A stretch of 64,000 nt of DNA, taken from Xenophilus azovorans DSM 13620. GTDB taxonomy: Bacteria; Pseudomonadota; Gammaproteobacteria; Burkholderiales; Burkholderiaceae_C. A program made the translations under genes and the position numbers. The notes beneath the pieces are model-generated. The model worked only from the letters and a program-made list of their open reading frames with translations, had not been told where the DNA came from and ran no database searches. The DNA is taken from NCBI RefSeq assembly GCF_000745855.1, contig NZ_JQKD01000022.1, forward strand, positions 1 to 64,000, in the 5' to 3' direction. Shown in pieces: positions 1 through 7,147 of the stretch (within the stretch, counting starts at the first letter, position 1; each line of letters begins with the position of its first letter).

Positions 1-190
1 CGCCTTCGCGCTGGCCCGTGTCACGCTCGTGCTGACGCACCCAGTTCAACAGCGTCTGCGGCGTGCTGCCGATCTTGCCGGCGATCGATACGACCGCCGC
101 CCACTGCGACGCGTGCTCCCCTCGATGCTCGAACACCATGCGCACCGCACGCTCGCGCACCTCCGGCGAAAACTTCACTGACTTCCTCAT
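1..190 (-). CDS. IS3-family transposase OrfA, N-terminal part
   Basis: The start codon is at 190 and the gene runs off the left edge after 63 residues. The visible protein begins [19 protein letters not shown] and continues with a helix-turn-helix region ([18 protein letters not shown]). This is the standard N-terminus of the OrfA DNA-binding subunit that joins OrfB by frameshifting to form the transposase. It lies inside the element whose end is at 243. The family assignment is by recalled motif pattern and is strong; the exact IS name is not determined. Confidence 0.85.
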   Translation of the reverse strand, partial: MRKSVKFSPEVRERAVRMVFEHRGEHASQWAAVVSIAGKIGSTPQTLLNWVRQHERDTGQREG

Positions 191-243
191 GATGGCTCCA
201 TCTTCTCAAACGAGGGAGCCTCCGCGAAAGCCGGGGCGGTTCA
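1..243 (-). mobile_element. IS3-family insertion sequence, one end (rest outside window)
   Basis: The element enters from the left edge and ends at about 243, where the + strand reads CCGGGGCGGTTCA. Read outward-in this is TGAACCGCCCCGG, which resembles the terminal inverted repeat of IS3-family elements of the IS407 type. The orfA transposase start lies about 50 bp inside this end, as expected. Beyond 243 the reading continues directly into the severed C-terminus of a permease gene. The other end and the orfB transposase are not in the window, so completeness and the target duplication cannot be judged. Confidence 0.8.
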
Positions 244-428
244 GGCTGGGCCTGCTGGACGGCCGCAACCTGGCGACCTCGCTGGTGCTGATGCCGCTGG
301 CGCCGCTGGGCGTGTGGGCCGGCGTGCGCGTCGCGCGCCGCATCGATCCTGTCTGGTTCTACCGCTGCGTCTACGCTGGCATGCTGCTCACCGGCCTGAA
401 GCTGGTGTGGGACGGCTTCCTCGCCTGA
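244..428 (+). pseudogene. TauE/SafE-family permease, C-terminal remnant cut by the IS
   Basis: The frame directly after the IS end encodes about 60 residues, including GLLDGRNLATSLVLMPLAP and two hydrophobic stretches, ending at 428. The pattern of a PLAPLGVWAG segment, then RRIDPVWFYRCVY, then a last membrane helix matches the C-terminus of TauE/SafE (DUF81) anion exporters, which normally have about 250 residues and 8 membrane segments. Only the last two segments are left here, with no start codon of their own. The N-terminal part should lie beyond the other end of the IS if the insertion is simple. Confidence 0.72.
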
Positions 429-468
429 CGGCCTTCTTCTTTCCGTTCATCCCTTCTGGAGACTCCTC

Positions 469-1230
469 ATGGCCTCTGCCGCCGCCTCCCTGTTCATCCT
501 CACCGGCGCCTCGCGCGGCATGGGCCGCGCCATGGCTTCGCAATTGCTCGCGCGCGGCAGCGGCGTGCAACTGCTGTGCATCTCGCGGCGCACCGACGCG
601 GCGCTGGAGGCCGAGGCCGCGAGCGCCGGCAGCCAGGTGGTGCAGTGGTCGCTGGACCTGGCCGACCCGGTGCCCGCGGCGCAGCAGCTCGGGCAGTGGC
701 TGGCCGGGCTGGACGGCGCGGCCTTTGGCGCCGCCACGCTGATCAACAACGCCGGCACCGTGGGCGACCCGGCGCCGCTGGCGCAGGCCGCGCTGCCGGC
801 GCTGTCGCAGGCGCTGCGCGTGGGGCTGGAGGCGCCGCTGCTGCTGACGGCCGCCTTCCTGCACGCGACGGCGGGCTGGGCAGGGCGCCGGCAGGTGCTC
901 AACATCTCCTCCGGGCTGGGCCGCAACGCGATGGGCAGCCAGGCGCCGTACTGCGCGGCCAAGGCGGGCATGGACCACTTCTCGCGCGCGGTGGCGCTGG
1001 AGTCGGGCGGCGCGCGCATCGTCTCGCTGGCGCCGGGCGTGATCGACACCGACATGCAGGTGCAACTGCGCAGCGCCGACGCGGCGCTGTTCCCCGACCG
1101 CGGACGCTTCGAGAAGCTCAAGAGCGAGGGGATGCTCGACTCGCCCGAGTCGGCTGCGCGCAAGGTGCTGGCGTGGCTGGAGCGGCCGGACTTCGGCGAT
1201 CAGCCGGTGGCCGACGTGCGCCAGGGCTGA
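469..1230 (+). CDS. SDR-family oxidoreductase (sepiapterin-reductase-like)
   Basis: This is a 253-residue classical short-chain dehydrogenase. The nucleotide-binding motif TGASRGMG is at residues 12-19, the NNAG motif at 93-96, the active-site Ser in NISSG near 147, and Tyr161 with Lys165 in YCAAK. The Arg16 after the glycine motif favours NADPH. The compact size and the overall pattern recall sepiapterin/benzil-reductase-type SDRs; the substrate is unknown. Its stop codon abuts the stop of the convergent MarR gene with no bases between. Translation likely starts at 469 behind the GGAG of tctggagactcctc. Confidence 0.85.
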   Translation: MASAAASLFILTGASRGMGRAMASQLLARGSGVQLLCISRRTDAALEAEAASAGSQVVQWSLDLADPVPAAQQLGQWLAGLDGAAFGAATLINNAGTVGDPAPLAQAALPALSQALRVGLEAPLLLTAAFLHATAGWAGRRQVLNISSGLGRNAMGSQAPYCAAKAGMDHFSRAVALESGGARIVSLAPGVIDTDMQVQLRSADAALFPDRGRFEKLKSEGMLDSPESAARKVLAWLERPDFGDQPVADVRQG

Positions 1231-1719
1231 TCAGAGATAGATTTTCTGCAGCAGGCGGATCAGCGTCTCGCGTTCGCGTGCGGTGAGCTTGGCGCTGGCG
1301 TCCTGTTCGAGCTGGACGACGGCTTTTTCGGCCTCGCGCACCAGCTCTTCGCCGGCCGGCGTGAGGTGCAGGCCGACGGCGCGCCCGTCGTACGGGTGGG
1401 GGCGCCGTTCGATCAGGCCGCGCTTGTCCATGCCGGCCACGATGTTGACGAAGTTGGGCGGCAGGATATCGAGCTTGGCGCACAACTGGCGCGAGGTGGC
1501 GCCCGGGTTGTGCGCCAGCAGCGAGAGCACGGAGAAATCCACCGGCTTGAGGCCGTAGTCGGCCATGCGTTCGGCGAACACCGCGCTGATGACCAGGTAG
1601 GCGCGCCGCGTGTTGTAGCCGACCAGGCTTTCGAGCAGGCCGCTGTCCAGCAGATCGGGGGTGTTGGCGGAGCGGGGGGCGCCGGGCGCTGTTTTTCTTG
1701 TCGTCGATGTCGATGCCAT
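1231..1719 (-). CDS. MarR-family regulator, probable hydroxycinnamate repressor
   Basis: This 162-residue protein has the MarR layout: an N-terminal dimerisation helix, a winged helix-turn-helix (SRQLCAKLDILPPNFVNIV, residues about 75-95), a wing with RRPHPYDGRAVGL, and a C-terminal dimerisation helix. A longer frame opens at 1794, but the Met at 1719 fits family length better. It is the last gene of the minus-strand hydroxycinnamate operon, 112 bp after the acyl-CoA dehydrogenase. MarR regulators of such operons (FerC/FerR, CouR) are known to be released by the hydroxycinnamoyl-CoA thioester. Here that role is inferred from context. The likely operator is the dyad at 9862-9880. Confidence 0.85.
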   Translation of the reverse strand: MASTSTTRKTAPGAPRSANTPDLLDSGLLESLVGYNTRRAYLVISAVFAERMADYGLKPVDFSVLSLLAHNPGATSRQLCAKLDILPPNFVNIVAGMDKRGLIERRPHPYDGRAVGLHLTPAGEELVREAEKAVVQLEQDASAKLTARERETLIRLLQKIYL

Positions 1720-1831
1720 GGCGCGCAGGCTACCGTAGCCCGGCCGCCGCGCACGCAGGGCTTCCCTGGGGGTGGGGGCGTCGGACGGGCTCACCGGAAT
1801 ACCTTCGCGCTACGGCACTGGCACGCAATGC

Positions 1832-3607
1832 TCATGCCGCCTCGCAGGCCTTCTTGACGATGCCGGCGCGCAGCTCGAACTCCGGCAGCACCCAGCGGCG
1901 GAAGGCGGCGGCCGGGCGCGCCCAGCGCGCGGCGTCGGCGCCGGGCGTGGCCTCGATGCGCGCCCAGGCCCAGGCCATCATGGCCAGCATCGCCAGGCGC
2001 AGGTAGTCGTCGGCCACTTCGTAGGGCAGGCGCGGCCTGGCCTGGGCGGCCATGGCGACGTTCGTCGTCAGGTAGCGCAGCTGCGCCAGGCGGCGCTGGG
2101 CGTCGGCATCGGCCTCGCGCGAGGCGTCCAGTTCGTCGCGCAGCGCCAGCAGCGTGGCGGCGAAGCCGGCGCCGGCGTCGGGCAGCACCTTGCGCACCAA
2201 GAGGTCGATCGCCTGGATCTCGTTGGTGCCCTCGTAGATCATGGTCACGCGCGCGTCGCGAAGCACCTGCTCGATGCCCCACTCGCGCACGTAGCCGTGG
2301 CCGCCGAAGACCTGCAGGCAGGCGCTGGCGCCCTCGAAGCCCTGCTGCGTGCAGGCGGCCTTGAGCACCGGCGTGACGTAGCTGCACCACTGCTGCGCCG
2401 CCTCGCGCGCGCGGGCGTCGACGGCGTGGCGGGCCACGTCGAGCTGCACGCCGGTGCGGTAGGCGATCAGGCGCGCGCCATCGGCCCAGGCGCGCTGGGT
2501 GTCGAGGATGCGGGCGACGGCGGGGTGGTCCTCGATCAGGCTCGGCTCGCTGCCGGGCGCGCCGGGCGCCGAGGCAGCGCCGGGCCGCCCCAAGCTGCCG
2601 AGTCCCCCTCGGGGGGCGCCGCCGGCATCGCCGGCGGCTGGGGGCGCTTTCATCTGCCGCCGCTCGGCGGCATAGGCCGCGGCCTTCTGCAGGGCGGCGT
2701 CGAGCAGGCCGATGCCCTGCAGTGCTACGTGCAGGCGCGCGCTGTTCATCATGACGAACATGGCGGCCAGCCCGCGGCCGGGCTCGCCGACCAGCCAGCC
2801 GGTGGCCTCGTCAAAGCGCATCACGCAGGTGGGGCTGCCGTGCAGGCCCATCTTTTCCTCGATGCGCTCGCAGTGCACCGCGTTGCGGCTGCCGTCCTCC
2901 AGCACCTTGGGCACCAGCGCGAGCGACAGGCCCTTGGGGCCGGGCGGGCCGTCGGGCAGGCGGCACAGCACCAGGTGGACGATGTTGTCCGTCAGGTCGT
3001 GCTCGCCGCCGGAGATGAAGATCTTGGTGCCGGTGATGCGCAGCGAGCCGTCGGCCTGCGGCTCGGCGCGCGTGCGCACCAGCCCCAGGTCGCTGCCGGC
3101 GTGGGCCTCGGTCAGGCACATGGTGGCGAGCCATTCGCCGGTGGCGATCTTTCCGAGGTAGCGCGCCTTGAGTTCGTCGCTGCCGTGGTGCTTCAGGCAC
3201 TCGTAGGCGCCGTGCAGCAGGCCCGGCGCCATGGTGAAGCCGTGGTTGGCGCCGCTGAGCCATTCGTACAGCACCGCCTCCAGCACGGCCGGCAGCCCCT
3301 GGCCGCCGTCGTCGGGGTGGGCCGAGAGGGCCGGCCAGCCGCCATCCACGAAGGCGCGGTACGCCTCGCGGAAGCCCGGCGGCGTGCGCACGCTGCCGTC
3401 AGCCTCGCGGCGGCAGCCGGTCTCGTCGCCCTCGCGGTTCAGCGGCGCGACCACCTCGCCGACGAATTTGCCGGCTTCATCCAGCACCTGCTGCACGAGT
3501 TCCGCATCGACTTCGCCGAAGGGCGCCAGCGCCTGCAGCGCGGCCGGCGCAGCCAGCACGTCGCGCAGCAGGAACAGGGTGTCGTCGGGGAGGGGGCGGT
3601 AGTCCAT
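1832..3607 (-). CDS. Acyl-CoA dehydrogenase (DmdC-like, with C-terminal domain)
   Basis: This 591-residue flavoenzyme has the N-terminal helical domain, the middle FAD-binding domain (MCLTEAHAGSDLG, TKIFISGGEHD), the C-terminal four-helix domain with the catalytic region MIYEGTNEIQ, and the extra C-terminal domain of the long acyl-CoA dehydrogenases related to 3-methylmercaptopropionyl-CoA dehydrogenase. It probably oxidises an acyl-CoA such as a dihydrohydroxycinnamoyl-CoA into the enoyl-CoA used by the same operon; this substrate is inferred. Residues about 318-346 form a Gly/Ala/Pro-rich insert encoded by an intergenic-type repeat. The gene starts 19 bp after the esterase gene stops, so the two are probably cotranscribed. 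Confidence 0.9.
   Translation of the reverse strand: MDYRPLPDDTLFLLRDVLAAPAALQALAPFGEVDAELVQQVLDEAGKFVGEVVAPLNREGDETGCRREADGSVRTPPGFREAYRAFVDGGWPALSAHPDDGGQGLPAVLEAVLYEWLSGANHGFTMAPGLLHGAYECLKHHGSDELKARYLGKIATGEWLATMCLTEAHAGSDLGLVRTRAEPQADGSLRITGTKIFISGGEHDLTDNIVHLVLCRLPDGPPGPKGLSLALVPKVLEDGSRNAVHCERIEEKMGLHGSPTCVMRFDEATGWLVGEPGRGLAAMFVMMNSARLHVALQGIGLLDAALQKAAAYAAERRQMKAPPAAGDAGGAPRGGLGSLGRPGAASAPGAPGSEPSLIEDHPAVARILDTQRAWADGARLIAYRTGVQLDVARHAVDARAREAAQQWCSYVTPVLKAACTQQGFEGASACLQVFGGHGYVREWGIEQVLRDARVTMIYEGTNEIQAIDLLVRKVLPDAGAGFAATLLALRDELDASREADADAQRRLAQLRYLTTNVAMAAQARPRLPYEVADDYLRLAMLAMMAWAWARIEATPGADAARWARPAAAFRRWVLPEFELRAGIVKKACEAA
2571..2652. repeat. REP-like palindromic repeat inserted in frame in a coding gene
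   Basis: This stretch holds two strong dyads: CCCCC-TC-GGGGG, and GCCGCCGGC-ATC-GCCGGCGGC with perfect 9-base arms. Its 17-base end (2578-2594) recurs exactly, in inverse orientation, between lysS and the LON-domain gene (62866-62882). This type of GC-rich palindrome is normally intergenic. Here it is read through in frame and gives a low-complexity loop just after the ERRQM motif of the acyl-CoA dehydrogenase. Confidence 0.75.
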
Positions 3608-3626
3608 GGTGCGGCGGAGAAGGGGT

Positions 3627-5339
3627 TCAGGAAGCGCGGCAGGCGAAGCTGGCCGCCTGCTCGGGATCGCCGCCGACGTAGCGGGCCACGCGCGGCCAGG
3701 CGCACAGCGGGCGGCTGCGCTGCGGCGACCAGTCCGCCGGCACCTCGGGGTTGGGCTGCGGCGTGCCGGCGCCGCGGGCGCGGGCTTCCACCGCGTCGGG
3801 CGCGCGGCCCTGTTCGACCCAGGCCACCAGCGGCGCCAGCAGGTCGAACTGGTCGGTGGACGGGCCGCCGCGGCAGTGGTTCATGGCCGGCACGGGGAAG
3901 TAGCGCGCGAAGGCCGCGGCCCGGCCGCCGTGGGCGGCGTCCAGCTCGCCGTACCAGCGCGCGGTGTCGCTGGGGGAGAACACGCCGTCGGCAGTGCCGT
4001 GGTAGACGATCATCTTCGCGCCGCGGCCGCGCAGCGCGGCCAGGTCGCCGGCCGGCGGCAGCATGAAGTCCAGCGCCGATTCGCGGTAGGTGGCGTCGCG
4101 GGCGGCGATGCGCGGCGCGTCGCGGTCCATGTCGAAGCCCAGCGCGAAGGGCAGGCCCTGCGGCCGGTCGGCCAGCGGCGGCGTGCTGAAGATGAAGGCC
4201 ACCGCGGCGGCGTCGCGCGTGCCCGGCGAGGCGAGCTTCCAGTTCCGCCAGTCCTGGCCGGCCAGGCCGGGATCGAACGGGAAGGCGCTGTACAGGGCCT
4301 TGCCCCGGCTGTCGCGGGCGCCGGCGAAGACGCGCGCGAGCGTGTCCTTCTGCGCCGGCGTGAGGCACCGGCCGGTGCGCTCGCCGGCGCAGGCCGGCAC
4401 GTCGCGCGCCACGTCGAAGCGCGCCTGGCAGGCCTGCACGTCGCCCACGATGCCGTCGGCCAGGCCGTCCAGCGCGTCGCAGCGGGCGCGGATGCGGCCG
4501 GCGACGAAGGTCAGCTCGTCCGGCGTGAAGGCGGTCTGCAGGTCGGGCTGGCCGGCGGCGGTGCGGCCGGTGGCGATCCGTGCGTACTGCTGCGCCCCCC
4601 ACAACTGCGCGACGGCGGCCCTGGGCAGGTTGAAGCCCGGGTTGCCGGCCAGCACGCCGTCGTATTCGCCGGGCAGGCGCGCGGCGGCCACCATGGCGTG
4701 GCGGCCGCCGTTGGAGCAGCCGGCGATGTAGGAGCGGTCGGGCCCGCGCCCGTAGGCGGCGGCGACGAGCTGCTTGGCCACCGGCGTGAGCTGGGTGACG
4801 GCGTCGTAGCCGTAGTCCCGCCGCGCCTGCGGATCGAGGCCGAAGCGCGGGTTCTGCGCGCCGCTGTGGCCGGCGTCGGAACTGACCACGGCGAAGCCCT
4901 GCTGCAGGGCCGTGTGGGTCGGCGCGCCGCCGCCGATCGTGCCCATGGCGGGCACCACCGCGCCGTCCAGGCCGCCGTTGACCTGGTGCAGGAAGCGTCC
5001 GTTCCAGGCGTCCGGCAGCCGCAGCTCGAAGCCGATGGCATAGCGCTGGCCGTCCACCGGGCTGGTGCGTTCGTTCAGCCGGCCCTGCACCAGGCAGTGG
5101 GCCGGCACCGCAACCGGGCTGTTACCCACCGTGACGGTGTCGGCCGCCACCGGCTCGGCGCGCGTGAGCACCGTGCCGGCGGGCAGGGCGCCTTGCGCCA
5201 GCGCCGCGCACTGGTGCAGCGCGCCCGGCCGCGCGGCGGCCAGGCGCGGCAGGCTGGCATCTGCATCCGGCCGGCTGCCGCAGGCGGCCAGGAGCAGGGC
5301 GGCACTGCCGGCCGCCACGGTCAGGCGCATGCCCCGCAT
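3627..5339 (-). CDS. Tannase/feruloyl-esterase family lipoprotein
   Basis: This 570-residue protein starts with a lipoprotein signal (MRGMRLTVAAGSAALLLAAC), so it is exported and anchored by the Cys of LLAAC. The mature part is an alpha/beta hydrolase of the tannase family. The nucleophile is Ser209 in GCSNGG, the acid is probably in the HGTADG segment, and His488 is in MNHCRGGP. The family cleaves aromatic esters such as gallates and hydroxycinnamate esters. Placed in an operon with a feruloyl-CoA-synthase-like enzyme, it should release free hydroxycinnamates outside the inner membrane. The start at 5339 lies 5 bp after the TTT receptor stop; a second Met at 5330 is an alternative. Confidence 0.88.
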   Translation of the reverse strand: MRGMRLTVAAGSAALLLAACGSRPDADASLPRLAAARPGALHQCAALAQGALPAGTVLTRAEPVAADTVTVGNSPVAVPAHCLVQGRLNERTSPVDGQRYAIGFELRLPDAWNGRFLHQVNGGLDGAVVPAMGTIGGGAPTHTALQQGFAVVSSDAGHSGAQNPRFGLDPQARRDYGYDAVTQLTPVAKQLVAAAYGRGPDRSYIAGCSNGGRHAMVAAARLPGEYDGVLAGNPGFNLPRAAVAQLWGAQQYARIATGRTAAGQPDLQTAFTPDELTFVAGRIRARCDALDGLADGIVGDVQACQARFDVARDVPACAGERTGRCLTPAQKDTLARVFAGARDSRGKALYSAFPFDPGLAGQDWRNWKLASPGTRDAAAVAFIFSTPPLADRPQGLPFALGFDMDRDAPRIAARDATYRESALDFMLPPAGDLAALRGRGAKMIVYHGTADGVFSPSDTARWYGELDAAHGGRAAAFARYFPVPAMNHCRGGPSTDQFDLLAPLVAWVEQGRAPDAVEARARGAGTPQPNPEVPADWSPQRSRPLCAWPRVARYVGGDPEQAASFACRAS

Positions 5340-5344
5340 GGCGC

Positions 5345-6337
5345 TCAGGATTCCGCCGTGAACCCGATCTGCTTGACCAGCGGACCCCAGCGCTCGTACT
5401 CGGCCTTCTGGTCGGCCGCCATCGCCTGCGGCGTGCTGCCGTGCGCCACCAGGCCCACCAGCGCCAGCGAGTCGACGACCGACTTGTCCTTCAGCGCGGC
5501 GGTGATGGCGGCGTTGGCCGCGGCGATGGTGGCGGCAGGCGTCTTCGCGGGGGCGAAGAAGCCGAACCATTCCTCCGAGGTCACGTCCGGGTAGCCCAGC
5601 TCGGTGAAGGTGGGCACGTCGGGCAGGTAGGGCGAGCGCTGCTTGCCCGAGGTGGCCAGCACGCGCACGCGGCCGCTCTTCATGTACTGCAGGTAGTCGC
5701 CGCTGGGGTTCATCGCCGCGGCGATCTGGCCGCCCACCAGGTCGGTGATGCTGGGCACCGTGCCGCGGTAGGGCACGTGCTTGAGTGCCACGCCCGAGCG
5801 CAGGCCGAGCAGCGCGCCCAGCAGGTGCGGCATGGAGCCGGCGCCGGGCGAGCCGTAGCTGGCCTGGTCCGGGTTGGCCTTGGCCCAGGCCAGGAAGTCC
5901 TTGAGCGTTTTCACCTCGGCCGGCACGGCCGGGCCCACGGCCAGGCCGTGGAACATGATGGCGCCGATGGACACTTGCGTCACGTCCTCGGGCTTGTAGC
6001 TGAGCTTGGGGTAGATGTACGGGTAGACCGAGAGGGCCGACACCGGCGCCAGCGTGAGCACCGAGCCGTCGGGCGGCGAGTTCTTCAGCGCCTCGACCGC
6101 GATGCGGCCGCCGGCGCCGGGCCGGTTCTCCACATAGCCGGGGTTCTTGCTGTAGGGCGTGCCGCCGATCTTCTCGGCGACGCGGCGGGCGACGCTGTCG
6201 CCCGCGCTGCCGGCCGGGAAGCCGTACATGATCTTCACCTGGTCCAGCGCCTGGGCCAGCGCGGAAAGCGGTGCGAGCGCGCCCAGCGCGGCGGCACCGC
6301 CGAGGGCGTGGAGGAGGAAGTGGCGACGGTCTTGCAT
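5345..6337 (-). CDS. TTT (Bug-family) periplasmic solute receptor
   Basis: This 330-residue protein has an N-terminal signal with twin arginines (DRRHFLLHALGG) followed by a hydrophobic run ending near ALAQA. The rest is a Bug/TctC-type binding fold, with the family's GGRIAVEALKNSPPDG, YGSPGAGSMPHL and HVPYRGTVPSITDLVGGQ segments. Such receptors bind carboxylates or aromatic acids for tripartite tricarboxylate transporters. No TctA/TctB membrane genes are nearby, which is usual for Bug proteins. A good ribosome site (AAGGAGAC) precedes the Met at 6337. In this operon a phenolic acid ligand is plausible but not shown. Confidence 0.9.
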   Translation of the reverse strand: MQDRRHFLLHALGGAAALGALAPLSALAQALDQVKIMYGFPAGSAGDSVARRVAEKIGGTPYSKNPGYVENRPGAGGRIAVEALKNSPPDGSVLTLAPVSALSVYPYIYPKLSYKPEDVTQVSIGAIMFHGLAVGPAVPAEVKTLKDFLAWAKANPDQASYGSPGAGSMPHLLGALLGLRSGVALKHVPYRGTVPSITDLVGGQIAAAMNPSGDYLQYMKSGRVRVLATSGKQRSPYLPDVPTFTELGYPDVTSEEWFGFFAPAKTPAATIAAANAAITAALKDKSVVDSLALVGLVAHGSTPQAMAADQKAEYERWGPLVKQIGFTAES

Positions 6338-6366
6338 GGTCTGTCTCCTTTGGTGGCGGGGGCGGG

Positions 6367-7131
6367 TTATCGGGGCGACATGCGCAGCGCGCCGTCCAGG
6401 CGGATCACCTCGCCGTTGAGGTGGCCGTTGGTGACGATGTGGCAGGCCAGCTCGGCGAACTCCGAGGGCTTGCCCAGGCGCGGCGGGAAGGGGATCGAGG
6501 CGGCCAGCGACTGCTGCACGGGCTCGGGCAGCTCCAGCAGCAGCGGCGTGGCGAAGATGCCGGGCGCCACGGTGCACACGCGGATGCCGTGCTGCGCCAG
6601 GTCGCGCGCCATCGGCAGCGTCATGCCCACCAGGCCGCCCTTGCTGGCGCTGTACGCCTGCTGGCCGACCTGCCCGTCGAAGGCCGCGACCGAGGCGGTG
6701 AACATCATCACGCCGCGCTCGCCGCCGTCCAGCGCATCGAGCTTCGCGCAGCGCGCGGCGAACAGGCGGCTGATGTTGTAGGTGCCGATCAGGTTGACGT
6801 TGACGACGCGCGCGAAGTCTTCCAGCGGCGCCGGGCTGCCGTCCTTGCCGACGATGCGCTTGGCGCTGCCGATGCCGGCCACGTTCATCAGGATGCGCGC
6901 CGGGCCGTGCGCCGCCTCGGCGCCGGCCAGCGCGGCCTCGACGCTGGCGGTGTCGGTGATGTCGCAGGCGAAGGCTGCGCCGCCGATCTCGGCCGCCACC
7001 TTCGCTGCGAGTTCGGCGTTGCGGTCCAGCACGGCGACCCTGGCGCCCAGCCGGGCCAGCTCGCGGGCGGTGGCCTCGCCCAGGCCGGATGCGCCGCCGG
7101 TGACGAGCGCGCTCTGTCCTTCGATCTTCAT
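6367..7131 (-). CDS. SDR 3-hydroxyacyl-CoA dehydrogenase (type II/HSD10-like)
   Basis: This 254-residue short-chain dehydrogenase has a TGGASGLGEA nucleotide-binding motif near residue 11, an acidic residue after beta-2 (VLDRN) that favours NAD, an NVAG motif, an active-site Ser in the FTASVAAF stretch, and YSASK. The CDITDT segment and the C-terminal GEVIRLDGALRM resemble the HSD10/type II 3-hydroxyacyl-CoA dehydrogenases. It would oxidise the beta-hydroxy-acyl-CoA made by the hydratase of the same operon, the role of CouN in Rhodococcus. It sits between the ligase and the TTT receptor, 16 bp from the ligase. Confidence 0.87.
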   Translation of the reverse strand: MKIEGQSALVTGGASGLGEATARELARLGARVAVLDRNAELAAKVAAEIGGAAFACDITDTASVEAALAGAEAAHGPARILMNVAGIGSAKRIVGKDGSPAPLEDFARVVNVNLIGTYNISRLFAARCAKLDALDGGERGVMMFTASVAAFDGQVGQQAYSASKGGLVGMTLPMARDLAQHGIRVCTVAPGIFATPLLLELPEPVQQSLAASIPFPPRLGKPSEFAELACHIVTNGHLNGEVIRLDGALRMSPR

Positions 7132-7147
7132 GTCTCGCTCCTTTGCG

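Noticed and set aside
1772-4066. Plus-strand frame of 764 codons across the acyl-CoA dehydrogenase and esterase
   Set aside because: It is Gly/Ala/Arg/His low complexity, antisense to two clear genes, and lacks any family pattern.
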